64,000 bases of DNA from Nicotiana tabacum (Eukaryota; Streptophyta; Magnoliopsida; Solanales; Solanaceae): assembly GCF_000715075.1 (NCBI RefSeq), contig NC_134082.1, forward strand, positions 146,928,948-146,992,947, given 5' to 3'. The translations under genes and the position numbers were made by a program. Every line of letters begins with the position of its first letter. Positions within the stretch are counted from its first letter, which is position 1. Under the pieces are notes generated by a model. That model worked only from the letters and a program-made list of their open reading frames with translations, made no database searches and was not told the origin of the DNA. Below, piece after piece: positions 25,164 through 36,800 of this stretch.

Positions 25164-25419
25164 TGTTATGAATAGTTTGTACATTTGATGCTACATTGGA
25201 TGCCCATGTTGTGAATAACTTAAAGATTAAATCTCCTACTTTATGTCCATCATCTTTACTTTTTATGCCTATAAAAGGCTATGTAATTGCAATGGAAAGA
25301 CACACACAATTGAAGAAGAAATCTCTTCCTTCTCTCTATCTCCATTTCTTGTTCATGTTTTACTAAATTGCTTTTATTTTCTTGTTCCATATTGTTACTT
25401 TGAGTTATATTTCATAACA
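25164..25419 (+). repeat. Right LTR of the copia element
   Basis: It starts tgttatgaatag and ends atttcataaca, the same length as the left LTR, with about 12 substitutions in 256 bp by hand count and no indel. The second copy of the target duplication ctttc follows at once. Confidence 0.93.
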
Positions 25420-25863
25420 CTTTCCTAATTTTTCCAATTATAATTCAATATTCATCTTTTTGGGTAATGTTAGGTGACATTTGGATTTGATTTTCATCTA
25501 TAAGTAATTCATCAATGTATATATTTATCAGATTTTTTTGTTCTTAAACCGAGCTCGACCATTTATTTAGCATAACCAAATCGAATAATTAATCATTTTC
25601 TTAGATCATTCTCAAGCAAATAAGGATGAGACAAAAAAGACTAGTTTTGTGTGTGTGTGTTTAGATTACCTGTTTTTAAATAAATGTTGTGTCAATTTTT
25701 ATAAAATCCTACTTTGAACTTCTTTTATTGAGGAGTATTTTGTTTTGCTTTAGGAACGAATTTTTTTATATGTAAAACTAATTCAAATATTGGTTAGTAC
25801 TTAGTATGTAGAATGTTATGCGCTTAATCTTCACTATTGAAACAATAATATGTCTTTTAAGGC

Positions 25864-26898
25864 AAAATACATACTTTACCCATCGACCTTGTCCCCAAAT
25901 CCCTCTTACACATATGTTAAAAACGGGAATAATATTACACACCAAATTTTTTAAAGGTGTGTCAATTACATACCACTTTGGTGTTTGACCACATCTACTT
26001 AAAGATTGTTATTACACGCGACAATCAGCATCTGACACGTGTCATAAAGAAAAACTAAAAAAAAACTCTGCCCCACCCCACTCCTCATCTTCCCAAAGAA
26101 AAAAAACACAGAAAAAAACCCGACCCCCTCCTCATCTCCCCAACCCCATCATCTTCTCAACTGCCACCATACTACCACCAATCCTTCCACTACAAGCACT
26201 TTCTTTCCCAACTATAGATTCAACTCTTTGCTCGATTTTTAACAAGTTTTAATAACATCCATCACAAATCCTTATAGAAATTTCAAAATCAAGCTCAACC
26301 CCAAAACTTCAAACTTGTTAATGGTGTTTTTTGAATTTTATCAAAATTAATCACCTAAGTAAATTTTTATTCAAAATAATCACGAATTCAAACCAATTTT
26401 CTAGGTCATGGAACACCAAAATCAACAAGACCCGATTAATTTTCCAAGCTTTTCAAAAGGTCAATAATGATGATTTTTACAAGATCCAATAGCTCTTCTT
26501 TTCTTCTTCCTTTTCTTTTTCTTCTTAGTCATGGGGGTTGAAGAGACGAAATATGAGGGGTATACAAAATTAGGATGGAGGTTGGGGAAGAAGACGAAAC
26601 AGGGGGGAATCGCTGGGGTGTGGGTTGGGGAAGAGACATGAGTTATATTTTTTTTCCCTTTAATTTGTAAAGAAAATAGTTAAAAAAGGGAAAAATAAAA
26701 TAATAAACTTAATTTCAGATGAATTTTGTAGTTTTCACACGCCTCTTTTATGTGCAATACACGCGTGTGACACATGGAAAAAGAGGTGTGTAATTGATAC
26801 ACTTTTAAAAGTTTTGGTGTATAATACTATTCCCCGTGTTTAACAGGTGTGTGAGAGGGGTTTGAGTACAAGATCGATGGGTGAAGTATGTATATATA
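25864..26898. mobile_element. MULE-type MITE with long inverted repeats and 9-bp TSD
   Basis: The left arm has atacatactttacccatcga and the complement of the right arm has atacatacttcacccatcga. Similarity runs on for about 110 bp through the phrases on ctcttacaca/ctctcacaca and attacacacc/attatacacc. The element is flanked by a perfect 9-bp duplication, ttttaaggc (25855-25863 and 26899-26907). The centre (26040-26650) has no domain and contains CT-rich and GGGG-rich patches. No transposase, so it is non-autonomous. Confidence 0.85.
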
Positions 26899-27124
26899 TT
26901 TTAAGGCTTGAGTTACAAGATTTCAAATCATAGATTGCAAGTAAACTGCAAATCAAATTTGAAAAAATTATACACTGTTCTTCTTTAATTTACCGTTTGA
27001 TAACGATAAACTTATCAAGAATTAGCATGTTATTTAATATGACATTAATACATATACCGTGAGCTTACCTAGTATCATATTTTACTTAACTTTTTAAAAT
27101 CATACTCATATATTTAATGTATAA

Positions 27125-29694
27125 CTAGAATTAGTGTACGTGCGTTGCACGTGTATTATGCGTTATGCACAAAAGAACACATTTTAATAGGTAGAATAAG
27201 AAAGAATTAAGTATAAAGGTAATTGATGATGCAACAAACATTTAAATGGTAAGCTGCCAAAATAGTGTATATGAAATTGAATAAGAATGAATTAAGTTTA
27301 ATAGCAATTGATGATGCAAAAAAGTTATGTAGATATTAAATTGAGTGTTACAATGAAGCTCGGATGTGGTGATGTTACTAGACCCATTAGCTGGACTATT
27401 GCTTATCCTCTGTCATTTGTTGAAGAATGTTGATGTGCGCTAGGAAGAATGTTGCTTTAATTGTTACTGGTAAGAGGAAGGCACCTCTAATATAAAATGG
27501 TATTGTCGACGCATTCAGCGAAACAGTTCAGAATCTATAAAATAAATATAATATATGTAAAATTCATATATAATATGTATACTTAATTTGTGTATAGTTG
27601 AGGAGATTTCATAAAAAAGAAAATATTAACATATTATTATAGTCTTTCTATCAACCCTGAAATTTATAATTAAACATATTAATTACGAAGAAATATTTAA
27701 CATTTTAAACTAAAACTTCTAACTTACATCTCGTTGATAAGCACTATCTCCCTTCGTTTCTTTGCATCTTCTCTCATTGAGGGTTTAACATCCACTAAAA
27801 TTCCAACTATATCTAAAAAGAATATTAAAACAAATATATGTATGTTACTAAAAAATTAATAAGGCGAATAGAAGTAAAATATTATTTATATATTTAGTGA
27901 AAGATTACTTGATGAAATTTGAAGAACTTACCAAAAATTGTTCCATTGGTGCAGTTTGATGCCTCATCGAATAAAATAAAATTATTTGAAAAACCAATGG
28001 TCGAAAAGCGATTGTTGCTTTCTTCAACAAAAGTATTCTCCTTAAATCCAATCTCAAGCTCCTTGTGCACTGATTGAAAATTAGGATTAACACTATTAAT
28101 GCCTCCGTTTATGATGTAACCGATCTTGTTTTGTGTAAATGTTCTTTCCACTTCTCAATATAACCACTAAAAAGTGTAGCGCAAATTTTTGTTCCCCGTA
28201 AAAAGTTCCACTTTAAGTTTAATCTGATGGTTAAAACTAATATCAAAAGACATGAAATAAATTACTTATATAAAATAATATTTACCTCTTTATCAACTAA
28301 TGTCACAATTTTTTCGGGTGCCTTGATTTGTCTTATTGTTGAACTTTGTTACTATTCCACTCCTAAACACTAAGACTCGTATTACCCAACATAAAGAAGA
28401 TACTCTTACACTATTAATTGGGACACATTGGTCTGACAATTCTTTTTCACTGACCATTACATGTGTACCTAAAATAAAGCATGCGTAAGAGTTTTATAAG
28501 TTATCAAAGTGACTAAATCCATAATTGATTTTTTTAATGATATAAGGAAGATTATTTACCTGAACGGATGTAATTGGTGAAACCTGAGTGAATCAAGCAT
28601 GGCAATTGCAAATAACATAATTATAAATCATGTTGTATTAATATTACAAATTAAATGAGATAGTCTATTTTTTTTATTTTTTATTTATAAAACAAGCAAC
28701 TTGAGGTTGCATAACAATAAGTATTATTAATTATACAACAAAGAAAAAAATTACTAATATTTAAGTAATAAAACTTAGGTCGAATGTCTAACCAATTTTT
28801 GCGATGAATTGTAATTATTCAATAACCAGTATTAAATTTGTAAATTACGTGAGAGGTGAAATTAGCCACGTCTAAAACATGAAACAAAAAATTATATAGT
28901 AAAAATTTCTTCATGCAACACTAAAGATAAATTCTCGATGCAACATTAACAATTGATGCATGTAAATGTGCTTGCAAAATACGAAGTAGCAAAAGATGTT
29001 GATATTAGTAAAAGAAACAAAACCTGCAATCACGATGTTGGAATATGGCGAAGTTTGACGATTAAATTGTGACAATATAACTTCTTTTATAGACACAATT
29101 TGACACATGAAAGGAATAATATGCTCGTGGAGAATCTAATACTACAAAATTTTCTAGTTTAGATAATTTAACAAATAATGTCATTTGTTGAGGTTAGAAC
29201 GAAGCACTAGTAGTCAAGGAAAAAAAGTTATTAACTTTTCTAGTGTACAAGAAAATTACCAATTATTTACTACTCCAAAGAATAAAGGGAATTTAACCAA
29301 CTCCAATAGACATACGGTTATTTAATGAAAGTGAACCAAGTGTATCTTTCCGTTTTTTTTTTCAAAAAAAAAAACCAAGTAGCGAAAGTTAGGAATTTTT
29401 TTATTTATTTATTAACTTTCCTTGTTTAAGAAACTTGAAGAAAAATTGATTTATTAACTTTCCTTTTGTGAGAAACGTGAAGAAAAGTTATACCAAATAA
29501 TTAAGGCAAAATTTACTAACAATTAATTCTAGCAAAATATACCAAAATAATACAAAATTAAGTAAATGAATATTTTTAAGTATTAATGAATAACTTAAAT
29601 TACTATATTGTCCCATGTGAATTGTATATTTTAAAGGGTATAAAAGGCGAACGACATTTCGCTAATGGCCTTCGTGCTTTTAATATAATATAGA
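27125..29694 (-). mobile_element. Non-autonomous Helitron with an RPA-like gene fragment
   Basis: On the minus strand the element begins TCTATATTATATTAAAAGCA after a host A (29695 complement) and ends with the GC-rich hairpin CGTGCAACGCACG, a short spacer and CTAG before a host T (27124 complement). This is the A|TC...CTRR|T rule of Helitrons, and both termini match well-known plant Helitron ends. There is no target duplication, as expected. Inside is an RPA70-like fragment (27728-28205). No Rep/helicase gene is seen in 2.57 kb, so it needs a partner for movement. Confidence 0.85.
27728..28205 (-). pseudogene. Replication protein A 70-kDa-like fragment within the Helitron
   Basis: Minus-strand reading gives GTKICATLFSGYIEKWKEHL (about 28200-28140), a frameshift, then GYIINGGINSVNPNFQSVHK and ELEIGFKENTFVEE. 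After a recognisable intron (27813-27931, GTAAG to TAG, phase kept) it reads DIVGILVDVKPSMREDAKKR followed by REIVLINE. These are the features of the first ssDNA-binding OB fold of RPA1-like proteins, which plant Helitrons often carry. A further donor (GTAAGT at 27722-27727) follows the last exon. The frameshift and the missing 5' and 3' parts make it a pseudogene. Whether it came from a Helitron-borne RPA or a host RPA gene cannot be told here. Confidence 0.8.
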
Positions 29695-30816
29695 TAAATA
29701 TTAATTATATATTTATTTTAGGCATGCAACATGCTCTAGCTTCACATTGAGGTACTATCACTTGAATGTTTATCAACGCAAAGGCAAACCAATATTAAGG
29801 GATATTGTTCATATTAAATAAATATATCGCTGTGTTCAAATCTCTAGGCAATTAAATGGAAATTTCTCTTTGGTGCATTGTGGACCATTCACCGTTAAAA
29901 TTTTGATATTCTTATATGAGACGGGAAATGGTCAAATATATCACTGTACTATCAGAAAATATTTAAATATATCTCTCATTATACTTTGAGTCTATATATA
30001 TTCATGTCGTTATACTATGGATTTTTTTGTCTGCGACGGACAATCAATCCTACATGAATATTTGATGAAGTGGATTACGATTGTGATATATTGAATTAAC
30101 CAATATCGAAACATATATTGAATTAACCAATATCGAAACATATATTGAGTTTTTAATGTCTAACATCTCATGATATTCAGACAAAAATTACAAGAACCCT
30201 CTTTATATTCGGAGAAATCGACCGAGTGCACCAAAGCAAATTTGATGAAACCGATGAAAAGAGAGAAGAGAAAATCACAAAGGAATTCGCGAGCAATATA
30301 AATCACATTCAATAATTTTGACTTCAATTTGTTGCTAATTGCAACTTATAAAACGCGTTCGCCATGCGACTTATACATTGTTCAGTTTATAAGTCGCAAT
30401 TGCTAATGCAACATATAATGATATAAATAGCATTTCAATTGCGAGTTATGAATCACATTAACAAAGAGAGATTGCCGCGGTAAAGGCTACTATGTGTCGG
30501 GGAAAAAAAATAAAATGTTACTATGTGCTGTGTGCTGTATGAAGCACAAAACCCATCAAAACTTGTGACATCACCTTTCTCGAATTGTCACTACCATATC
30601 ATCCTCAATCCTCCGCCTATCGATCCCACCACTGCCCACTACCCCCGCCCCCCGCTCTTTCCGGCGGCGAATCACGTTGGATCTCCTTAAACCTCTCAAA
30701 TTCTCTGCCCTAATTCACTATCACAATTCCAAATGATTCCGTAACGACTCGCTTACTCACCGATCTAATTCAAATTTGGTAAAACCGATTGAATCAATTT
30801 GGATCAAAGTCCGAAT
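29695..30816. other. Upstream region and 5' UTR of the EH gene
   Basis: AT-rich sequence with no coding region. A 27-bp segment, with core aattaaccaatatcgaaaca, is repeated twice in tandem near 30095-30148. The CT-rich stretch at about 30590-30816 is typical of a plant 5' UTR and leads to the start codon at 30817. The transcription start cannot be set from sequence alone. Confidence 0.5.
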
Positions 30817-33800
30817 ATGGATCAATTCGAGGCTTATTTTCGGAGAGCAGATTTGGATCAGGATGGTCGGATCAGTGGCGCTGAGGCTGTTGCCTTTTTT
30901 CAAGCCTCCAATTTGCCCAAACCGCTTCTTGCTCAGGTTCCCTCCATTTCTCTACTCCCCTCTTATTTTGTATATCCACTACTTCTGAGGACAAGAAAGG
31001 AAATTGATCCTATTTTTTGATGGATTACTAATTTATCACAATTCTGCTAGCTGGTTCTATCATATGAGTCGTTTTTCTGTGATTTGAATTGTTGTAAGTC
31101 CAGTTGCTACTATTACTTGTTAAACCATGTTTGGTTCGCATCCGGCTACAACATTCAGTGGGAGCATTATTAATCGAGATGCAAGCTAGCTGGTTTGGGG
31201 CACGATTATTAAATTAAAGAAAAAAGATTGTTAATCCAAATCCGCATTAGTTTTTAGAATTCCTTGTTAAGTATTGATTGGGTTAGGAATTTAACTATAT
31301 GGCTAAGAAGGAAGATTCAGAGTGTTTGTCACAGTCGATATCAGCTGGAGGCTGTTTTTTCTGCTGTTTTTTCAATTAACAAGTGAAGGATTCAACCTCT
31401 ATTAGCTTCAATGTACGCTTATCTTTTTGCGCACCATTTCTTCCTCCGACACAGTAGTTCTAGAAATTGCATACTTAGTTCCTACCTTCATTCATGGCGA
31501 TGTTCTTTATCAAAGCACAATATTTCACTCATGTGATGAGACATGTTCTTCACATGCCTAATATGCCTGCATATGGATGTTGTTATGCATCACTTGCCAT
31601 TGCAATGACATGCCTTTCTACCTCTTCTTCTGTCACTTCATTTATTGTCTTTGATTACCTGTTCGATGTGCTAGCTGCTGTGGAGTGGGCTCGAAGCATT
31701 TCAGTCAGTTGAGCTTGCAAACTCGTTGCAATGCAGCAGAAAAGGGGTGGAAAGACGTGGTTAGGTTCAGCCAAAAAAAAAGGGAGGAGAAACTTGCAAT
31801 TGTTGCGTTAGATGAATATTTAGGAACTTAACATAAACAATCTTAAAATGAGTAGCAGATATGAGATACCTGAAAAGTTTATTTAACGAGTATTAGTGAA
31901 ATGGCTCTGCGGATTATAATTTTAGAAACCTCCACTTTATGTCTTGTAATACAACAAGGTGAATAGCTGTCTGGTAACTTAGAAAGAAGATAGTCTGTTG
32001 TAGAGTTGAAATATAAAACTATAATTACCACTAAAATGTGTTAGAGCCACTGGAGAATGTAAAAGAAGTTGCAGCTTTATTAAAATATGTAAAGAACTTG
32101 CAGATAGGCTTTGTGGTTCAGGCTGTGAGAGTGGTAAGGCTCAGACATTACTGTTGTTGATATTTGATTAAGTAGTGCAACAACAATTATGATGCTTGCC
32201 AGAAGACAGCTCTAAAAACAGATTTCAAGATAATCGAGATATGGAAGAAGCTTTTAGTTCGTAAATAGTCTGTGTGCAACTCCTGTTGGATGTCTGGATC
32301 TATCAATTAACTCGTGTCTTCTCACTAGCTCTTGTAAAATGTCTGGATCTATCATCTTCCTAGTGTTTCTCATTATATTTCATGTTCTCTTTCGCTTTTA
32401 TGCAGATATGGACATATGTTGATCAAAGTCATACTGGTTTTCTTAGCCGCCAAGAATTTTTCAACTATCTTAAGCTTGTTACAGTGGCACAAAAACGAGA
32501 GTTGACCCCTGAAATAGTGAAAGCTGCACTATTTACCCCAGCTTCAGCTAAAATTCCTCCGCCCCAGATAAACCTTGCAGCCATACCAGGTCCTCGTCCA
32601 GCTAATAATGTTGGTTCTGCAGTCCCTCCTGTCAGTGGTGCTGCAGTGCCTCCAGTTAGTGGCGCTGCTCCAATAACAGCACCAAGTATTGGCGTTAGGG
32701 GTCAACAGGGCTTTCCAGCTCAGCAAAGCCAGTACGTGAGGCCTCCTCGACCACCCATTCCGAGCTCCACTTTTCAGCCTCAACCAGGTGTTTCTGGTCA
32801 AGGAATGCCAGGTGCAGGTACCATGGCAGGTTTTAGTCCTGCCAATTCCTCTGGTTGGCTTGCTGGTAATGGTGGCTCCCAAGCAGCTGTTACTTCCCAA
32901 GCTCCTAATGTAGGTATCAGTTCTAGAAGTCAAGATGGATTTGATCATACTTCTCCACAGCAGAACCAACAAAAGACCACTTATTCGGCACTACCAGGTT
33001 CATCTAAATTAAATGATGCAACTCTGCGTGGTAACCAGCCAGATGCAAAGGATTCTAAAGCTGTTCCAGTCTCAGGAAATGGATTTGCATCTGACTCGCC
33101 TTTTGGAGATGCCTTTTCAGTTGCATCAGTTCAACCAAAACAAAACTCTGCACCAAGTATATCTTCTGCTAGCAGCTTACCAGTCTCACCATCCATCATC
33201 AATGCATCTGCAGGGGTCCAACATCCAGTAAAGGCCCACTCAGTCGATTCACGAGTTGCACTTCCACAGCAACCAGTAAACCAGCATCAGCAAGCTCAGT
33301 TGACCGGGAGACCAAACCAACAGGTCTTAGTGCCAAGCTCTGCTGCAAATCCTAATGCAGCTGGAAATTCTCTGTCTGGTCAGTCTCAGCTTCCTTGGCC
33401 AAGAATGACTCGGTCTGATTATCAGAAGTACAGCAAAGTATTTATGGCTGTGGACACGGACAGGGATGGAAAAATTACTGGCCAGGAGGCAAGGAACCTG
33501 TTTCTGAGTTGGAAGTTGCCTCGAGGTGTGACTTGTTTACTGCAATACTGCCTTGATCTAGTTATGAAATACCATGTTCCTTTTGGTTGTTTTCATTCTG
33601 AGATAAATCATAGATATTATATTTGGTATGTCAAATTTCTATTTCTCGTTGCCTAACCACCAACTGAATGTGTTATATATCCTTTTGTCATTAAATGACT
33701 TGGCACATCAAATAATTGTTGCTGTTCTTGCAGTTAGAAGCCTTAGATTTTGATGATTGGGGCTCTGGGACATGGAATGATCTCTGGTAGCTTGTAATTT

Positions 33801-36800
33801 TTAGAAAGTTGCTCTATGAGTTCTGTTCTGTTTGTTTCTTCTTTTTGGGAAGCGCAAGCCCTTAAAGCCCCTTAATCTTCTAGAACATGCTATTTTCCCT
33901 TCCACTCTGGCAGCTGTGTTATTCCACCATTCCATAGCTTCATGTTTAGTCTCTTCGTACAGCTCTAAAAGTTGAGGTTGAAGTAGGAGACAGTTGGGTA
34001 GCCTTGGAGCTCTTAGTTTATTAACTAGAAATAGACATTGTCTATGTAAGTGTAGCTTGATACACTTATTTTTACTTAAATTTTAATTAGCTAGACACTT
34101 GAGATCTCAGTGGGTTTGTTAGATTCCAATTAAAAACTGTGCAAATGTCAAATGAAGCAGGCAAAAGATTGATATCATATACTTTGGTGTACATTTACAG
34201 GTTTTAATAAAATTGGTTACTTCTTATGAACTCTAATTCCTTATTTTGAAGAGCTTAAACCATATACATTATCTAGTTAATCGTGATTTCTCCCTCTGAA
34301 ATTGGGTATTTGAGGTACTTCTAATTGATACACCATATTAAGCAAATAGTGCAATTGGGTATCACTAAATCTGGACAGTAATCACCCAATTTAGAAGCCA
34401 ATAAGTTTTTATGGCTATAAGACAGAAAGTAGTTCACTTTTGTAATTATGATATGATTGTTACTTCACCTGGCAAGTTCTTGCATTTAAAGGGTTGCAAA
34501 AAAATATTCTGCCAATATTAGTTAGTTTTAGGAGTTTTCTTTTGCTCTGTTGATGAAGTTCAACATCAATAGTTAGCTATATACTGCTCCTACCGTCCAA
34601 TTTTATGTTGTGTTGTAGTTTGGCTTATTAGTCTACTTCTAGAGATAAACCAGAATGATGTTGTACTTTGTCTATGAAGTGGGTTGTGTACACACTCCAT
34701 CTTAGTTGTGTAACCATTCAAATATTTGAGCTGCTGATACTTGTCAGTTTTTGTCTTATATATTTCTTTTCTTGGGATAGAAGAAAACAATGTTGTGCTT
34801 TGTCAATGAAGTAGATTGTGTTGGAGTGTTAAAAATTTAAGTTGATGGTTGTTCATGTATATACTCCATCAGCATTTTCTAAAGTTGAACTGTTGAATAA
34901 TTTAAGTTGCTGATATTTTTGAATTGTTGACTTGTATAAAATTTCTTCTAGAGATAGACAAAAACAGTGTTGTGCTTTGTGAATGAAGTGGGCTGTGTCG
35001 GAGCATTGAAAATTTCGAGTTGTTGATGATTATCAGTGGTTTATATTACAGACAACTTGATGTAACACACAATGCTGAACTCGCAACAGCAAAAGAAATT
35101 GGGATTTTCTTTTATCATAGGATGATATGGGGGCTTGAGGGTGTTTGACTTGACATTTAAGGAACTTAAAAAACCTTTATATCATGTCTAATATTCAGAT
35201 TCTTTAGTAGTCTGAAATTTACTACAGCTACCTCTTATTACCGTAACACTCTTAACAACATAAGTTATGAAATTCTTGGTAAGGTAATATTGCAGCAGAC
35301 TAGTTGAGTAAGAAGATGGATTTGATCACCAAGCACACTTCTTGCCGGCCCTAATTTTTTCTTGCTTATAAGGGCTTTGCCTCTTAGATTCTTAGGCTTC
35401 TGGAGACCTTAGTTTTTATTCAAACATCTAGTAGCTTTGCTTAAATTTGGAATATGTGGGGACTCTTTACCTCTTAATAGTTCTGGTAGAGCGCATTGTG
35501 TTATGTTTAGTCGGGGTTATGCACTTCATACATTCATCAGGCAACAATTTTCTTACATGCATTTTATTTGCCATGAAGTCATGCGAGCTTTGTTATTTGT
35601 CCTTCAAGACATTGTTGGTGCTGTGTATTATGGCCTGTGGGTCTGTGGCATTGCATCTTTCTTGCTCCTGAGATCTCATGTAGAATTTTCTTTCTGTCGC
35701 CAAGCTGTTGGTCTTTTGGTCCTTTGAGACAATAATATGGTATGCTTTTGTTTGTCAGAGGTGCTGAAACAGGTGTGGGATTTATCTGATCAAGACAATG
35801 ACAGCATGTTGTCTTTAAGGGAATTCTGCATTGCTCTATACCTGATGGAGAGACACAGGGAAGGTCGCCCTCTTCCTTCAGTCCTTCCGACCAATCTTAT
35901 TTTTGACGAGTCATTATTGCCTGCTTCTGGTCAGCCTACCCCATCACATGGTGCTGTTGCTTGGAGACACACACCAGGTAAATTTGTTTCCTCCCATTTA
36001 TAATATTTACTAGTCTCTCTGAACATGCGTTGCACATTTATCTCGTATCATTGTTGTAAAATTTGTATTTGCAAAATACTGAATTTTTATCATATGCATT
36101 CTTAATAAAAAAATTCTGTGAGTTATAAGGGCATTTGGACACACATTAATTGCAATTCAATGTTTATTTTACAATTTTATCGATTATTTAATTTTAATTT
36201 TAAATAAAAAAATTGAACCAAAAAGTTCTGTTTATCTCAAAGGAAGTAATGTTTCACTTACAAAAGTTCTAACTTCTTCTCTAAGTGAAATTCATGTCAA
36301 ACACAATTTCAACTTCAAATTTTACTCAAATTACTAACTTTTCAAACTTCAACCAAATATTGTCCAAACAGAATCATTTAAAATGAATAAGTAATCAATA
36401 TCTGAAGTTAACAATCGTAAAATGAATTTCTTTTTTGTTGGTTTACATTATTTTTTCTTCCAATTATTAAAAGATACTTTCAAAACTTTAATATATGTAT
36501 CGTCAAACTATTAGGAGTATTATTGTTTATGAAAGAAAAGGCTAAATGCGAAAAATAGGGAACTAACTCAATGATGACACAATCGGTATAAGTCCAAATT
36601 TTCCTTCACTTCGCATTTATTTCCTTCACTTCGCATTTGTTTCTTTTTTCTCAAGCTTCCTTTCTTTTCTTTGCTTTTTGAATTTTGACAGCTATGAGCA
36701 AAATATTACTCCCTGTCATTCCTCCAGCCTTGGAAAAAAATAAGAAAGAACCTTAGTTTATAGTATGAAGTTTTCAGTGTCATACAATAACCAAAAAAAT

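Larger units (their letters stand above)
19567..25419 (+). mobile_element. Ty1/copia retrotransposon, full length, decayed
   Basis: Two 256-bp LTRs (19567-19822 and 25164-25419) in direct orientation are flanked by the perfect 5-bp target duplication ctttc (19562-19566 and 25420-25424). A polypurine tract, aagggagag, stands directly before the right LTR. Inside are remnants of integrase, reverse transcriptase and RNase H on the plus strand, broken by many stops and frameshifts; gag cannot be made out. I count about 12 differences between the LTRs, near 5%, so the insertion is not recent. It sits upstream of the SRPK gene, beginning about 0.3 kb from its start codon. Confidence 0.95.

Noticed and set aside
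31494..31712. 72-aa frame in EH intron 1
   Set aside because: Intronic, no similarity that I recognise, and no splice support.
32544..32972. 142-aa minus-strand frame
   Set aside because: It is the opposite strand of EH exon 2, which has clear homology and correct splice sites.
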